Below, in pieces: positions 26,340-34,880 of a stretch of 64,000 nucleotides of DNA. A model generated the notes under the pieces. The model worked only from the letters and a program-made list of their open reading frames with translations, did not search any database and was not told the origin of the DNA. The position numbers and the translations under genes are program-made. Origin of the DNA: Brachyspira innocens ATCC 29796 (GTDB lineage Bacteria > Spirochaetota > Brachyspiria > Brachyspirales > Brachyspiraceae); the NCBI RefSeq assembly GCF_000384655.1, contig NZ_ARQI01000126.1:1-64000 (forward strand). The letters are read 5' to 3'. Position 1 is the stretch's first letter. Each line of letters begins with the position of its first letter.

Positions 26340-26753
26340 TTATAAACTTTTATAAATATCTTTTAAAGTAGTTTTTTTAAGTTCTTTTTCCATAGCATTT
26401 TGAATATTATCCAGTTTTGGCTGAAGTATTTCATTAATTTTACTTCCCACAGGACATTTTTTATTTGGGTTTTCATGAAAGCTGAAAAGTTTTCCTTCAT
26501 CTAGGCTTTCTACAGCATTAAATATATCAAGTAATGTAATATTTTCTGTTTTTTTATTCAGACTTATTCCTCCAGTTCCTCTTTTTACAGTGATAATATT
26601 TGCTTTTTGAAGCTGTATTAATATATTTCTTATAATAACAGGATTAACTTGAACACTTTCTGATATAAAATTTGATGTTATCTTTTCATCTTTAAACTCT
26701 AATATGCAAAGCAATGTATGAACCGCTATTGTAAATCTTGAACTAATCTTCAT
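26340..26753 (-). CDS. Rrf2-family regulator (YwnA-like)
   Basis: DNA-binding regulator of 137 residues. The N-terminal winged helix reads KISSRFTIAVHTLLCILEF, then ITSNFISESVQVNPVIIRNILIQLQKANII and the wing RGTGGISL, the Rrf2 pattern. Only one Cys (in NKKCPVG) lies in the region where Fe-S members have three, so it is unlikely to hold a cluster and resembles YwnA/YwgB-type members. It is divergent from the macrodomain/SirTM operon. Four perfect TTGTAA-N9-TTACAA sites in the two nearby promoters are its likely operators, as B. subtilis ywnA is likewise linked to ywnB. Confidence 0.88.
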   Translation of the reverse strand: MKISSRFTIAVHTLLCILEFKDEKITSNFISESVQVNPVIIRNILIQLQKANIITVKRGTGGISLNKKTENITLLDIFNAVESLDEGKLFSFHENPNKKCPVGSKINEILQPKLDNIQNAMEKELKKTTLKDIYKSL

Positions 26754-26840
26754 TAAATTATCCTTAAAATTATTAAAAATTATAATATATTTATTTTCTT
26801 AATGCAAACAAAAAAATTAAATAAAGAAATTTAAATTTTG

Positions 26841-26899
26841 TTGTAATACTTGACATTACAATTGTAGTATAGTATTATTGTAATGATTATAGTTACAAT
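26841..26899 (+). promoter_or_regulatory. Promoter with two Rrf2-type operators, macrodomain-SirTM operon
   Basis: TTGACA (26850-26855), 17 bases, TATTAT (26873-26878) form a near-consensus promoter. Operator 1, TTGTAA-N9-TTACAA, occupies 26841-26861 and covers the -35 box; operator 2, the same consensus, occupies 26878-26898 just past the -10 box. Binding at either would block RNA polymerase, so repression by the adjacent Rrf2 protein is inferred. Confidence 0.85.
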
Positions 26900-26910
26900 A
26901 AGGATAAACA

Positions 26911-27684
26911 ATGAATAAATTATTATTTTTAATAGATTATCTTATTAAAGAAGGTAATTATGAATATAATAAAGAATTAGAAAATGCATTAAAAGAAAAT
27001 AATGAAGAAGTACTGTATAACTATTTCAGATATTTAATGAATATAAGACTTCCAAACAATATAAGCGAAGAATATCTTAAAATAGAAGATGAATATTTAC
27101 AAGAGAGATTAAAAAATAAAATAATAACAAATATAGAAGATATAAAACCTATAAGAGATAATTTATATTTATGGCAGGGAGACATAACAACATTAAATAT
27201 AGATGCTGTAGTTAATGCTGCCAATTCTTCTATGCTTGGCTGTTTTATTCCGCTTCATAAATGCATAGATAATGCCATACATAGTGCTTCTGGTACTAGA
27301 TTAAGATTATGCCTAAATAACATAATGAAAGGAAAAACTGAGGATACTGGAAAATGTATAATAACTAAAGCATTTAATTTACCAAGTAAATATATACTTC
27401 ATACAGTAGGACCTATAATACAGAATAGTGTTTCAAAAAAAGATGAAGAGCTTTTATATAACTGTTATAAATCATGCTTAGAAACTGCAAAAGACAATAA
27501 TATAAAAAGCATAGCATTTTGCTGTATATCTACAGGAGAGTTTAAGTTTCCAAACAAGGAGGCTTCTCAGATAGCGGTAAATGCTGTAAAAGATTTTTTA
27601 AATAATAGTAAATATGATATAAAGATATTATTTAATGTATTTAAAGATTTGGATTATGAACTTTATTATAATATTTTAAAATAA
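26911..27684 (+). CDS. Zinc-containing macrodomain ADP-ribosyl hydrolase (SirTM partner)
   Basis: Expected to remove ADP-ribose put on a protein by the sirtuin encoded next. The 257-residue protein has an N-terminal helical part of about 80 residues, then a macrodomain: QGDITTLNIDAVVNAAN at 89-105, the zinc signature GCFIPLHKCID at 110-120 (Cys111, His116, Cys118 as likely ligands), HTVGP at 164-168 and ISTGEFKFP at 206-214. This signature marks the Zn-macro class found with SirTM. AAGGAT precedes the ATG. Its stop is 15 bases from the sirtuin start. The substrate is not shown by sequence. Confidence 0.9.
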   Translation: MNKLLFLIDYLIKEGNYEYNKELENALKENNEEVLYNYFRYLMNIRLPNNISEEYLKIEDEYLQERLKNKIITNIEDIKPIRDNLYLWQGDITTLNIDAVVNAANSSMLGCFIPLHKCIDNAIHSASGTRLRLCLNNIMKGKTEDTGKCIITKAFNLPSKYILHTVGPIIQNSVSKKDEELLYNCYKSCLETAKDNNIKSIAFCCISTGEFKFPNKEASQIAVNAVKDFLNNSKYDIKILFNVFKDLDYELYYNILK

Positions 27685-27699
27685 TTAGGAGAATCATAA

Positions 27700-28542
27700 A
27701 TGAATGAGCAATTAGAATTAATAAAAAAATTAAAATCAAGTATAGAAAAATCAGATTATATATTAATAGGGGCAGGAGCAGGACTTTCTGTTTCTGCAGG
27801 ATTTTCTTATGACGGTGAGAGATTCGATAAATATTTTAGTGAATATAAAGATAGATACGGTTTAACTGACATGTATAGTGCAGGATTTTATAATTATCCT
27901 ACTTTTGAAGATTTTTGGGGATATTTTTCGCTTCTTGTGTATGTTAATAGATATGATATACCAGCAGATGAAACTCATTTAAATCTATTAGAAATAATAA
28001 AAAATAAGAATTATTTTGTTATAACAACAAATGTTGACGGAAGATTTGAAGAGGCAAAATTTGATAAAGAAAAATTATTTAAAGTTCAAGGAGACTATTC
28101 TCTTTTTCAATGTTCTCTTCCATGCAGAAATGAAACTTTTTATAATGAAAAACAAATAAGAGAAATGGTAAAGTCAAGAAAAGATTTGAAAATACCAAAA
28201 GAACTTATACCAAAATGTCCTCATTGCAGCAGAAATATGTCAATGAACTTAAGATGCGATAATACTTTTGTGCAAGATGATAATTGGTATCATTCTATGG
28301 ATAGATATAAAAAATTCTTAAATGAAGCAGAAAATAAAAATATATTATTTTTAGAATTAGGGGTAGGTTATAATACACCTGCTATAATAAAATATTCTTT
28401 CTGGGATATGGCTTTAAAAAATGAAAACTCAATTTATGCATCTGTAAATTTAAATGATTCATATGCACCTGATAATTTGAAAGAACGCTCTATATGTATA
28501 GATGATGATATATCTAAAGTTTTAAAATATATAAAAAGTTAA
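27700..28542 (+). CDS. SirTM-class ADP-ribosylating sirtuin
   Basis: NAD+-dependent enzyme, by family a protein ADP-ribosyltransferase rather than a deacylase. The 280-residue protein has the Rossmann NAD loop GAGAGLSVSAGFSYDGERF at 24-42, TDMYSAGFY at 56-64, TTNVDGRF at 109-116 and KVQGDYSLFQCS at 128-139. Gln130 stands where classical sirtuins have the catalytic His, as in SirTM. Four zinc Cys are at 138, 142, 173 and 176. AGGAGAATCATAA precedes the ATG. In known loci SirTM modifies a lipoylated GcvH-like carrier; no such carrier or lipoate ligase is in this window, so the target here is open. Confidence 0.9.
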   Translation: MNEQLELIKKLKSSIEKSDYILIGAGAGLSVSAGFSYDGERFDKYFSEYKDRYGLTDMYSAGFYNYPTFEDFWGYFSLLVYVNRYDIPADETHLNLLEIIKNKNYFVITTNVDGRFEEAKFDKEKLFKVQGDYSLFQCSLPCRNETFYNEKQIREMVKSRKDLKIPKELIPKCPHCSRNMSMNLRCDNTFVQDDNWYHSMDRYKKFLNEAENKNILFLELGVGYNTPAIIKYSFWDMALKNENSIYASVNLNDSYAPDNLKERSICIDDDISKVLKYIKS

Positions 28543-28551
28543 AAATTTTAG

Positions 28552-28612
28552 TTGTAATATTTGACATTACAACTAAATCATGTTATTATAATTGTAACAA
28601 TAGCTATTACAA
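28552..28612 (+). promoter_or_regulatory. Promoter with two Rrf2-type operators, ywnB-like gene
   Basis: TTGACA (28561-28566), 17 bases, TATTAT (28584-28589). Operators TTGTAA-N9-TTACAA at 28552-28572, over the -35 box, and at 28592-28612, just past the -10 box. The layout copies that of the macrodomain-SirTM promoter, so both units should answer to the same regulator. Confidence 0.85.
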
Positions 28613-28658
28613 CTCTTTAATTTAAAGAAAATATTTTATATAAAAAAGGAGAATTAAA

Positions 28659-29288
28659 ATGAAAATTGCAATAATAGCAGCAAACGGAAGAGCCGGAAAA
28701 TTAATCATGAATGAGGCATTAGAAAGAGGGCTAGATGTTACAGCCATAGTAAGAGATAAAACAAAAATAAATAATTCAAAAGCAAAAGTTATAGAAAAAG
28801 ATTTATTCGATTTGACAAAAGATGATTTGAAAGAATTTGATACTGTTGTAAGTGCATTCGGAGTATGGGAAGAAAAAGAACTCAATAAGCATTCGTCTGC
28901 AATGGAGCATTTATGTAATATACTTGCAAATACAAACATAAGACTTATGGTAGTTGGAGGAGCTGGAAGTTTATATATAGATAGCGGCAAAAAATTAATG
29001 GATAGTGAAACTTTTCCTGATATATTCAAACCTCTTGCAAAAAGTATGTCAAAATCATTTGATATATTAAAAAATAAAAAAGATGTTTTATGGACTTATG
29101 TATCTCCTTCTGCTGATTTCCAAGCTGATGGAGAAAAAACAGGACAATACAATATAGGATTTGATGAATTACTTTTTAATTCAAAAGGTGAAAGTTCTAT
29201 TAGTTATGCTGATTATGCTGTAGCTTTTGTTGATGAGATACAAAATAAAAAACATTTAAATCAAAGAATAACATTCTGTTGTAAATAA
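28659..29288 (+). CDS. NAD(P)-binding Rossmann protein, YwnB-like
   Basis: A 209-residue atypical SDR/NmrA-type protein. The N-terminus has the dinucleotide loop AANGRAGKLI (residues 8-17) and ends the second strand with IVRDKTK; DTVVSAFG near 65-72 and VVGGAGSLY near 96-104 follow the pattern of NAD(P)-binding epimerase-like proteins. There is no catalytic YxxxK motif in the usual place. AAGGAG stands before the ATG. In B. subtilis the relative ywnB is next to the Rrf2 gene ywnA. It may reduce a reactive compound or sense NADPH. A terminator follows. Confidence 0.85.
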   Translation: MKIAIIAANGRAGKLIMNEALERGLDVTAIVRDKTKINNSKAKVIEKDLFDLTKDDLKEFDTVVSAFGVWEEKELNKHSSAMEHLCNILANTNIRLMVVGGAGSLYIDSGKKLMDSETFPDIFKPLAKSMSKSFDILKNKKDVLWTYVSPSADFQADGEKTGQYNIGFDELLFNSKGESSISYADYAVAFVDEIQNKKHLNQRITFCCK

Positions 29289-29303
29289 CAATTATTAAAA
29301 AAT

Positions 29304-29346
29304 ATAGAAGTTAATAGTATATTATTTTTTATCTATTAACTTCTAT
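29304..29346. terminator. Bidirectional terminator between convergent genes
   Basis: ATAGAAGTTAATAG (29304-29317) pairs with CTATTAACTTCTAT (29333-29346) around an AT-rich loop containing a T-run. It serves the ywnB-like gene and probably the convergent flavodoxin gene. Confidence 0.75.
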
Positions 29347-29372
29347 GAATAATAAATATTTTAATTTTTATA

Positions 29373-30737
29373 TTATTTAATATTTTTCACATTGGCATTA
29401 TTAATAATCTTTTTATAAGGCATTAAAATATATTCATTCATTTTGTCTTTCATTTTCTTTTGTATTGAAGGAATTGATATTAAAGCACCTACTAATTTCA
29501 TCTGCAGCATTTTCATTCTTTGTTTTTGAGGGAAGTCATAGATATGATGTTTTTTATAGTATTTATGATCTTCTTTCATAAGTCCCTGCATTATGTATAT
29601 CAAGTCCCTGAATATCTTCATTCCTCCTACACCATAAAAGTTTTTAGGACGAGTGCATTTATTATCCATAGCATATTTCATTATAGATGATAACTTTGAA
29701 AGTTCATTGCAGGCATCATCATTATAATCATATGCAATATGAGTGAGAAAATTACCTCCCACTTCAGAACGTGATTCTATAAGTGTTTGCAAATTATATT
29801 CTCTTTCATAATCCCCACTTATTATATATCCTATAGGCATACCTTCTGTAACAGTTCTATGCCCATTGCAGAATTGCCTGTCATCATAAATTTTAAAACT
29901 CGAATGCGTATAATGATTTTCTATTGTAAAAGCATATATAATCGAATCGGCCTTCTGTATTTCATTTCTCAAAAAATCATCAAATCCATCTTTATAAACA
30001 CATTTGCCAGTAATAGCACAGCCGAAACAACCAAGACAGCCTCCATGAAAATTGTATTCTCTTATATTTATTTCTCTAGTTTTATAAGGAAATACTGACT
30101 TAAAATCTTCAATCATATTTCTTAAACTTTCATCATTATTGGTACAGTTAGTTAGTATTAAAACATCTTTTGAATTATCTTTTTCTTTTGAATTGTTAGT
30201 ATATTTTCTCTTATATATAATTTTTTCTTTTCTATCTGATATATCTGAATTAATATTTAAATTATTCTCTATACAAAAAATTAAATAATTAAAAAAGTTT
30301 ATAGCATCTTCCTGACCTTCTTTTTTCATGAGGTCTTCCATGTCAGCAGAAAGCCCTCTTATATATTTTAATCCTAAATCTAAACAATTTTCTTCCATAA
30401 ACTTATGTGCTGTAATATCATAAAAATGCTTTGAAGTAGAAAACTGCGTTGCAAATTTATTTTTTATGTTAATATTATTTTCTTTTAATAATTCTATAAA
30501 TCTATGCAGCTGATATGGTACTAAAAAAGTGTATACAGGATAAGAAAATATAATTAGATCTGTTTTTTCAAGTTCTTCTTTTATCTCGTTAAAGTTTTTT
30601 TCATAATATTTTATTTTTTGCCCAACGTTTAAAAATGAAAATTTATGCTCTGTAAATAGTTTTTCTAAAAATAATAAAGTTTGTAAAGTTATGCTGTTAT
30701 TGCCTTTGGGGCTTCCATTTATAACTAGAATGTTCAT
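29373..30737 (-). CDS. Protein with two flavodoxin-like domains
   Basis: A 454-residue protein. The first half is a flavodoxin/FMN-reductase fold: NILVINGSPKGNNSIT at 2-17 is the FMN phosphate loop and IIFSYPVYTFLVPYQL near 82-97 the second flavin loop. The second half begins KDVLILTNCTNNDESLRN near 190 and carries GGCLGCFGCAITGKCVYKDGF near 233-253, the Cys-rich segment of NAD(P)H-dependent oxidoreductases, some of which bind Fe-S clusters there. Its own phosphate loop looks degraded. A fused two-domain electron-transfer protein is inferred; a gene duplication with divergence is the simplest history. The electron donor and acceptor are unknown. Confidence 0.75.
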   Translation of the reverse strand: MNILVINGSPKGNNSITLQTLLFLEKLFTEHKFSFLNVGQKIKYYEKNFNEIKEELEKTDLIIFSYPVYTFLVPYQLHRFIELLKENNINIKNKFATQFSTSKHFYDITAHKFMEENCLDLGLKYIRGLSADMEDLMKKEGQEDAINFFNYLIFCIENNLNINSDISDRKEKIIYKRKYTNNSKEKDNSKDVLILTNCTNNDESLRNMIEDFKSVFPYKTREINIREYNFHGGCLGCFGCAITGKCVYKDGFDDFLRNEIQKADSIIYAFTIENHYTHSSFKIYDDRQFCNGHRTVTEGMPIGYIISGDYEREYNLQTLIESRSEVGGNFLTHIAYDYNDDACNELSKLSSIMKYAMDNKCTRPKNFYGVGGMKIFRDLIYIMQGLMKEDHKYYKKHHIYDFPQKQRMKMLQMKLVGALISIPSIQKKMKDKMNEYILMPYKKIINNANVKNIK

Positions 30738-31058
30738 TTTTTAGTCCTTTAATTAATAATACTATTATATTTAATAATAATAAAAGCTCAATATAAAAAT
30801 TAAAATATAATTTATTAAAGATATTTGTCTGATAATAAAGTTTTTATATGCTTAAGTTTTACATAAAATCATTCATATGTTATACACTTTATGATACTTA
30901 ATCCTATACATTTAGCATGTCATACAGAATGCTTTATTTCAAATTAGACCATATTAAATAAATATATTTTAGGATTAATTTTTTGTTAAAATATTTATAT
31001 TTTTTTAAAATAGTATTATAATAGTATACTTCTATTATTTAATAAGGTTTTTATTTTT
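30738..31058. other. 321-base gap between divergent genes
   Basis: Very AT-rich spacer between the divergent flavodoxin and antiporter genes. I see no RNA gene, ORF or repeat copy. It presumably holds both promoters; a TATTATAAT box at about 31014-31022 could serve the antiporter gene. Confidence 0.4.
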
Positions 31059-32654
31059 ATGAATTTTTCAATATTATTATCATCTATAATAATTATTCTT
31101 TGTATAATTGTAAGTAAAATTTCTACAAAAGTAGGAGTTCCTTCTCTTTTGCTTTTCCTTGTTTTGGGAATGATATTCGGTACAGACGGAGTTTTAAAAA
31201 TACGTTTTGATGATTATAAAATAGCAGAACAGCTTTGTACTATAACATTGATATTCATTATGTTTTACGGAGGATTTGGTACTAATTGGAAAGCGGCAAA
31301 ACCTGTTGCAAGCAAGGCATTTTTGCTTTCATTTATAGGTACTTTTATCACGTCCATGGTTACTGGGGTATTATGCTACTTTGTACTTAAATTCGGACTT
31401 TTTGAAAGTTTTTTAATAGGCTCTGTTATAGGTTCTACGGATGCAGCTTCGGTATTCTCTATATTACGTTCAAGAAGTCTTAACCTTAAAGACGGTTTAG
31501 CTTCATTGCTTGAGCTTGAGAGCGGAAGTAACGACCCTATGTCATATATGCTTACTGTTATATTTTTGGGGCTTTTAGGAAAAACATTAACTAGTCCGTT
31601 ATCTATTATATACATGGTTTTTGCTCAGATAGTTTTTGCTTTGGCAGTGGCAGCTTTGGTATCATTTATGGCCTATAATATGCTTAGGAGATTCAAATTC
31701 CCAGTTAATGGCCTTGATACAATATTTGTACTTGCTGTGGCATTGCTTTCATATTCTCTTTCTTCTATAATAGGCGGAAACGGATATTTAACTGTTTATA
31801 TAGTTGGAATAGTGCTTGGAAACAGCAGCATCAAAAATAAAGTTACTTTGGTTCATTTCTTTGACGGAGTTACTGGACTTATGCAGATGGTTCTTTTCTT
31901 CTTGTTAGGACTTTTATCTTTTCCTTCAAGAATATTTAATGTGGCACCTACTGCTATATATGTAGCACTTTTTGTAACTTTTGTGGCAAGACCTATAGCC
32001 GTATTTGCTATACTAACTCCTTTTAAGGTATCATTAAAAAAACAATTGCTTGTTATGTGGGCTGGACTTAGAGGTGCTGCTTCGATAGTATTTGCTATAT
32101 TTGTAATAGTTAATAATAATTCTATAAGTTATGATATATTTCACATAGTATTTTTTCTAGCTATAATATCGGTATTATTTCAAGGTACACTGCTTCCTAT
32201 TATAGCCAAAAAGCTGGATTTGGTTGATTCCGATGAAAATGTACTTAAAACTTTCAACGACTTTGTTGATGATTCTGATATGGAGCTTATACAGATAACA
32301 ATACCGCCGCATCATCATTGGGTTGGAAGACCTATAATGGAGATAGAGCTTCCAGAGGATTCTATTATTGTAACTATAGAGAGGGGAAATACAACTATTA
32401 TACCTAATGGAAAAACTGTTATTGAGGCTGGAGATGTTGTTATACTTAATGCTAAAAGAACTAAGTATTATGATATAAGTTTAAGAGAGATACATATAAA
32501 TCTTCATCATCCTTGGAGAGATAAGGAATTGAAAGATTTAAATTTACCTAAAAATAATTTGATAGTTATGATAAAAAGAGATGGCGGAACTGTTATACCA
32601 AGAGGAAATACTGTGATAAGAGATAAAGATATTGTATTATTAAGAGATGTATGA
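31059..32654 (+). CDS. Monovalent cation/proton antiporter, CvrA (NhaP2) type with RCK-C domains
   Basis: Membrane exchanger of K+ or Na+ for H+ (CPA1 family). The 531-residue protein has about 12-13 hydrophobic segments in residues 1-385, with GSTDAASVF near 126-134 and ELESGSNDPMSY near 152-163, the ion-binding residues of CPA1 antiporters. The tail (about 400-531) has two TrkA-C/RCK-C-like repeats: HHHWVGRPIMEIELPEDSIIV and HHPWRDKELKDLNLPKNNLIV. These tails bind nucleotide ligands in relatives. It is a single gene with a strong terminator. Confidence 0.9.
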   Translation: MNFSILLSSIIIILCIIVSKISTKVGVPSLLLFLVLGMIFGTDGVLKIRFDDYKIAEQLCTITLIFIMFYGGFGTNWKAAKPVASKAFLLSFIGTFITSMVTGVLCYFVLKFGLFESFLIGSVIGSTDAASVFSILRSRSLNLKDGLASLLELESGSNDPMSYMLTVIFLGLLGKTLTSPLSIIYMVFAQIVFALAVAALVSFMAYNMLRRFKFPVNGLDTIFVLAVALLSYSLSSIIGGNGYLTVYIVGIVLGNSSIKNKVTLVHFFDGVTGLMQMVLFFLLGLLSFPSRIFNVAPTAIYVALFVTFVARPIAVFAILTPFKVSLKKQLLVMWAGLRGAASIVFAIFVIVNNNSISYDIFHIVFFLAIISVLFQGTLLPIIAKKLDLVDSDENVLKTFNDFVDDSDMELIQITIPPHHHWVGRPIMEIELPEDSIIVTIERGNTTIIPNGKTVIEAGDVVILNAKRTKYYDISLREIHINLHHPWRDKELKDLNLPKNNLIVMIKRDGGTVIPRGNTVIRDKDIVLLRDV

Positions 32655-32729
32655 TATTTTGACATTTATTTTTTACCATATCTTTTATAAATGGTTATAA
32701 TAAATAAGTATTTTTCATAAATAATCTCC

Positions 32730-32778
32730 CACTTTTATTTAGCTTTACCCTTTTAAAGCTAAATAAAAGTGACTTTTT
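32730..32778 (+). terminator. Strong terminator after the antiporter gene
   Basis: A 17-bp perfect stem, CACTTTTATTTAGCTTT (32730-32746) with its complement at 32755-32771, followed by a T-rich stretch. Confidence 0.88.
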
Positions 32779-32797
32779 ATTTCTATCCGCATTATAA

Positions 32798-32826
32798 TTG
32801 ACTTTTTTACATTTTGTTAGTATACT
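32798..32826 (+). promoter_or_regulatory. Promoter of the methyltransferase gene
   Basis: TTGACT (32798-32803), exactly 17 bases, TATACT (32821-32826). Transcription would start near 32833, leaving a leader of about 25 bases to the ATG at 32857. Confidence 0.65.
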
Positions 32827-32856
32827 CAAAATAAATATTTATTGGATACCTTGTTT

Positions 32857-33945
32857 ATGTTAGATGATTTTTATACAGATGATATAAAAGCTATAGATGC
32901 CAGATTTGAAGCTCAGAAAATAGCTTTTGCACCTATAGTATTTCAAGCAGCAAAATGTATGATAGATTTTAATATATTAAATATTATAGAAAATAGCGGT
33001 GAAAATGGAATAACTGAAGAAGATATATTAAAAAATACAAGTTTATCTCCTTATGCTCTTTCAGTTTTGCTTGAATTAAGTTTGGGTCTTTGTCTGATAA
33101 AAATAGTTAAAAATTCTAATCCTTATAAATATGTTTTGGGTAAAATAGGTTTTTTCCTTATCAATGATAATCTTACAAAGGTAAATATTAATTTTGTTAA
33201 TGATATATGTTATAACGGCATGTTTTATTTAAAAGACAGTCTTATAAATTCCAAACCAGAAGGACTAAAAGTTTTTGGAAATTATGAAACCATATATAAA
33301 GGACTTTCATCAATACCTGAAAAAAGTAGAAAGAGTTGGATAGATTTTGATAATTATTATTCTGATAATTGCTATTATAGTTCTCTTCCTATCATATTTG
33401 AGAAAAAAAGAAAAAATATAATGGATATAGGCACTAATACAGCAAAATTTTCTATATCAGCACTTAAATATGATAATGATGTAAAATGTTCATTAATAGA
33501 TTTAGAAGGACAGATAGAGCTTGCCAAAAAAAATATAGAAGATAATCATTTTTCAGATAGGGTAGAGTATTTCCCTATGAATATATTAGGCAATGAAACC
33601 CTGCTTCCTTATAACTGCGATGTGGTATGGATGAGTCAGTTTTTGGATTGTTTTTCTATAGAGCAGATTAAGTTTATAATGAGAAAAGTAAAATCTGTAT
33701 CAGATAAAGATACAGACATATTTATTTTAGAGCCGCTTTGGGATAAGCAGCAGCATTTATCTGCAGCTTTTTCTATACAGGCAACTTCCTTATATTTTAC
33801 AGCAATTGCTAACGGAAGCAGTAAAATGTATCCGTATAAACTTCTGAAAGACACAATAGAAGAAGAGGGATTTAAACTTGTAAATGAATATCATAGAATA
33901 GGAAATACATATCATTCGCTTCTTAATTTTAAAATTTTAGTATAA
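32857..33945 (+). CDS. SAM-dependent methyltransferase with winged-helix N-domain
   Basis: About 362 residues from ATG 32857. A TTG at 32842 is only about nine bases from the predicted transcription start, so it is less likely; neither has a clear ribosome site. The N-terminal part (IVFQAAKCMIDFNILNIIE, ITEEDILKNTSLSPYALSVLLELS) is the winged-helix dimer domain of O-methyltransferase-type enzymes. The SAM site follows in IMDIGTNTAKFSISAL, then DVVWMSQFLDCFS, with EPLWDKQ in the usual strand-5/6 region. The substrate is unknown. Its end overlaps the convergent GGDEF gene by 17 bases. Confidence 0.82.
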   Translation: MLDDFYTDDIKAIDARFEAQKIAFAPIVFQAAKCMIDFNILNIIENSGENGITEEDILKNTSLSPYALSVLLELSLGLCLIKIVKNSNPYKYVLGKIGFFLINDNLTKVNINFVNDICYNGMFYLKDSLINSKPEGLKVFGNYETIYKGLSSIPEKSRKSWIDFDNYYSDNCYYSSLPIIFEKKRKNIMDIGTNTAKFSISALKYDNDVKCSLIDLEGQIELAKKNIEDNHFSDRVEYFPMNILGNETLLPYNCDVVWMSQFLDCFSIEQIKFIMRKVKSVSDKDTDIFILEPLWDKQQHLSAAFSIQATSLYFTAIANGSSKMYPYKLLKDTIEEEGFKLVNEYHRIGNTYHSLLNFKILV

Positions 33946-34756
33946 CGGATTTGTTTCTTCCAGTTTCTTTGGCATTATATAATGATTGATCTGCCTGATG
34001 TATAAAAGTTCTTAAACTTATATTTCCTTCTTTTACAGCACCGCCTAAAGAAGCAGTAGCTTTCAGTGAATATTCATCAGTAGAGAAATCGCTTTCCATT
34101 AGATTTATTCTTATTTTTTCCATAGCATTATAAAGTTCATCTCTTTTATTTATATCAAAAACCACAATAAACTCTTCTCCGCCGTATCTTCCAAGCACAG
34201 ATTTATGTACAATACTTTTTAATGCTTCCTTCATCACTTTTGAGGCATTCTTTAATACATGATCGCCTATATTATGTCCGTAGCTGTCATTATAATGTTT
34301 GAATTTATCCAAGTCTATTATTACAATAGAATATATATGTCCGCTAATTTCTTTTTCCTCAAGATATTTTAGTATATATCCTCTATTATAGAGACCAGTA
34401 AGTTTATCTCTGTTTGCCAAAAATGATAACTTTTCACTGTAAAGTATTATAGATAAGTAATTTATTAATATTTCAATTTTTTCTTTATCTTTTGTGCTAT
34501 TAATTAGTATAAAGCCGAAATTATTTCCTCTTGCAAATAATTTATATTTTTTATTATTATCTTTATTATCTATTACAGATTTATTTGCAGATACATACCA
34601 TAAATTAGCTTCATCGTTACCTTCTTTATAAAAATAAACAGCAAAACTTTCTATTACATTTTTTGAGCTAGCCTCAAATGTTTTTATTATTCCGTCTACA
34701 GAGAAAGGCTCTGGTATTTCATTTAACGTATTAATAATTTTTATAATGTCATTCAT
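33929..34756 (-). CDS. Diguanylate cyclase (GGDEF-domain protein)
   Basis: Makes cyclic di-GMP from GTP. The 275-residue protein has an N-terminal half of about 110 residues resembling a GAF/PAS-like sensor without a membrane segment. The GGDEF domain follows: DKLTGLYNRGYIL near 119-131, VIIDLDKFKHYNDSYGHNIGDHVL near 150-173, and the active loop RYGGEEF near 197-203. The Gly-Gly-Glu-Glu-Phe form is catalytically competent in other proteins. No inhibitory RxxD site is obvious five residues upstream of GGEEF. The stimulus is unknown. Confidence 0.92.
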   Translation of the reverse strand: MNDIIKIINTLNEIPEPFSVDGIIKTFEASSKNVIESFAVYFYKEGNDEANLWYVSANKSVIDNKDNNKKYKLFARGNNFGFILINSTKDKEKIEILINYLSIILYSEKLSFLANRDKLTGLYNRGYILKYLEEKEISGHIYSIVIIDLDKFKHYNDSYGHNIGDHVLKNASKVMKEALKSIVHKSVLGRYGGEEFIVVFDINKRDELYNAMEKIRINLMESDFSTDEYSLKATASLGGAVKEGNISLRTFIHQADQSLYNAKETGRNKSVILKF

Positions 34757-34824
34757 AATGATGTATTATACTCAAATAGATATAATTGTAAATAGTAATA
34801 TATATAAAAAATATTAAAAAATAA

Positions 34825-34856
34825 AAAAGGACTCATAAAAATGAATCCTTTTTATA
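34825..34856 (-). terminator. Terminator after the M23 peptidase gene
   Basis: AAAAGGACTCAT with ATGAATCCTTTT form a stem with one mismatch around AAAA, with a T-run on the minus-strand side. Confidence 0.7.
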
Positions 34857-34880
34857 TGTATATTTTTAATAATTATATTA

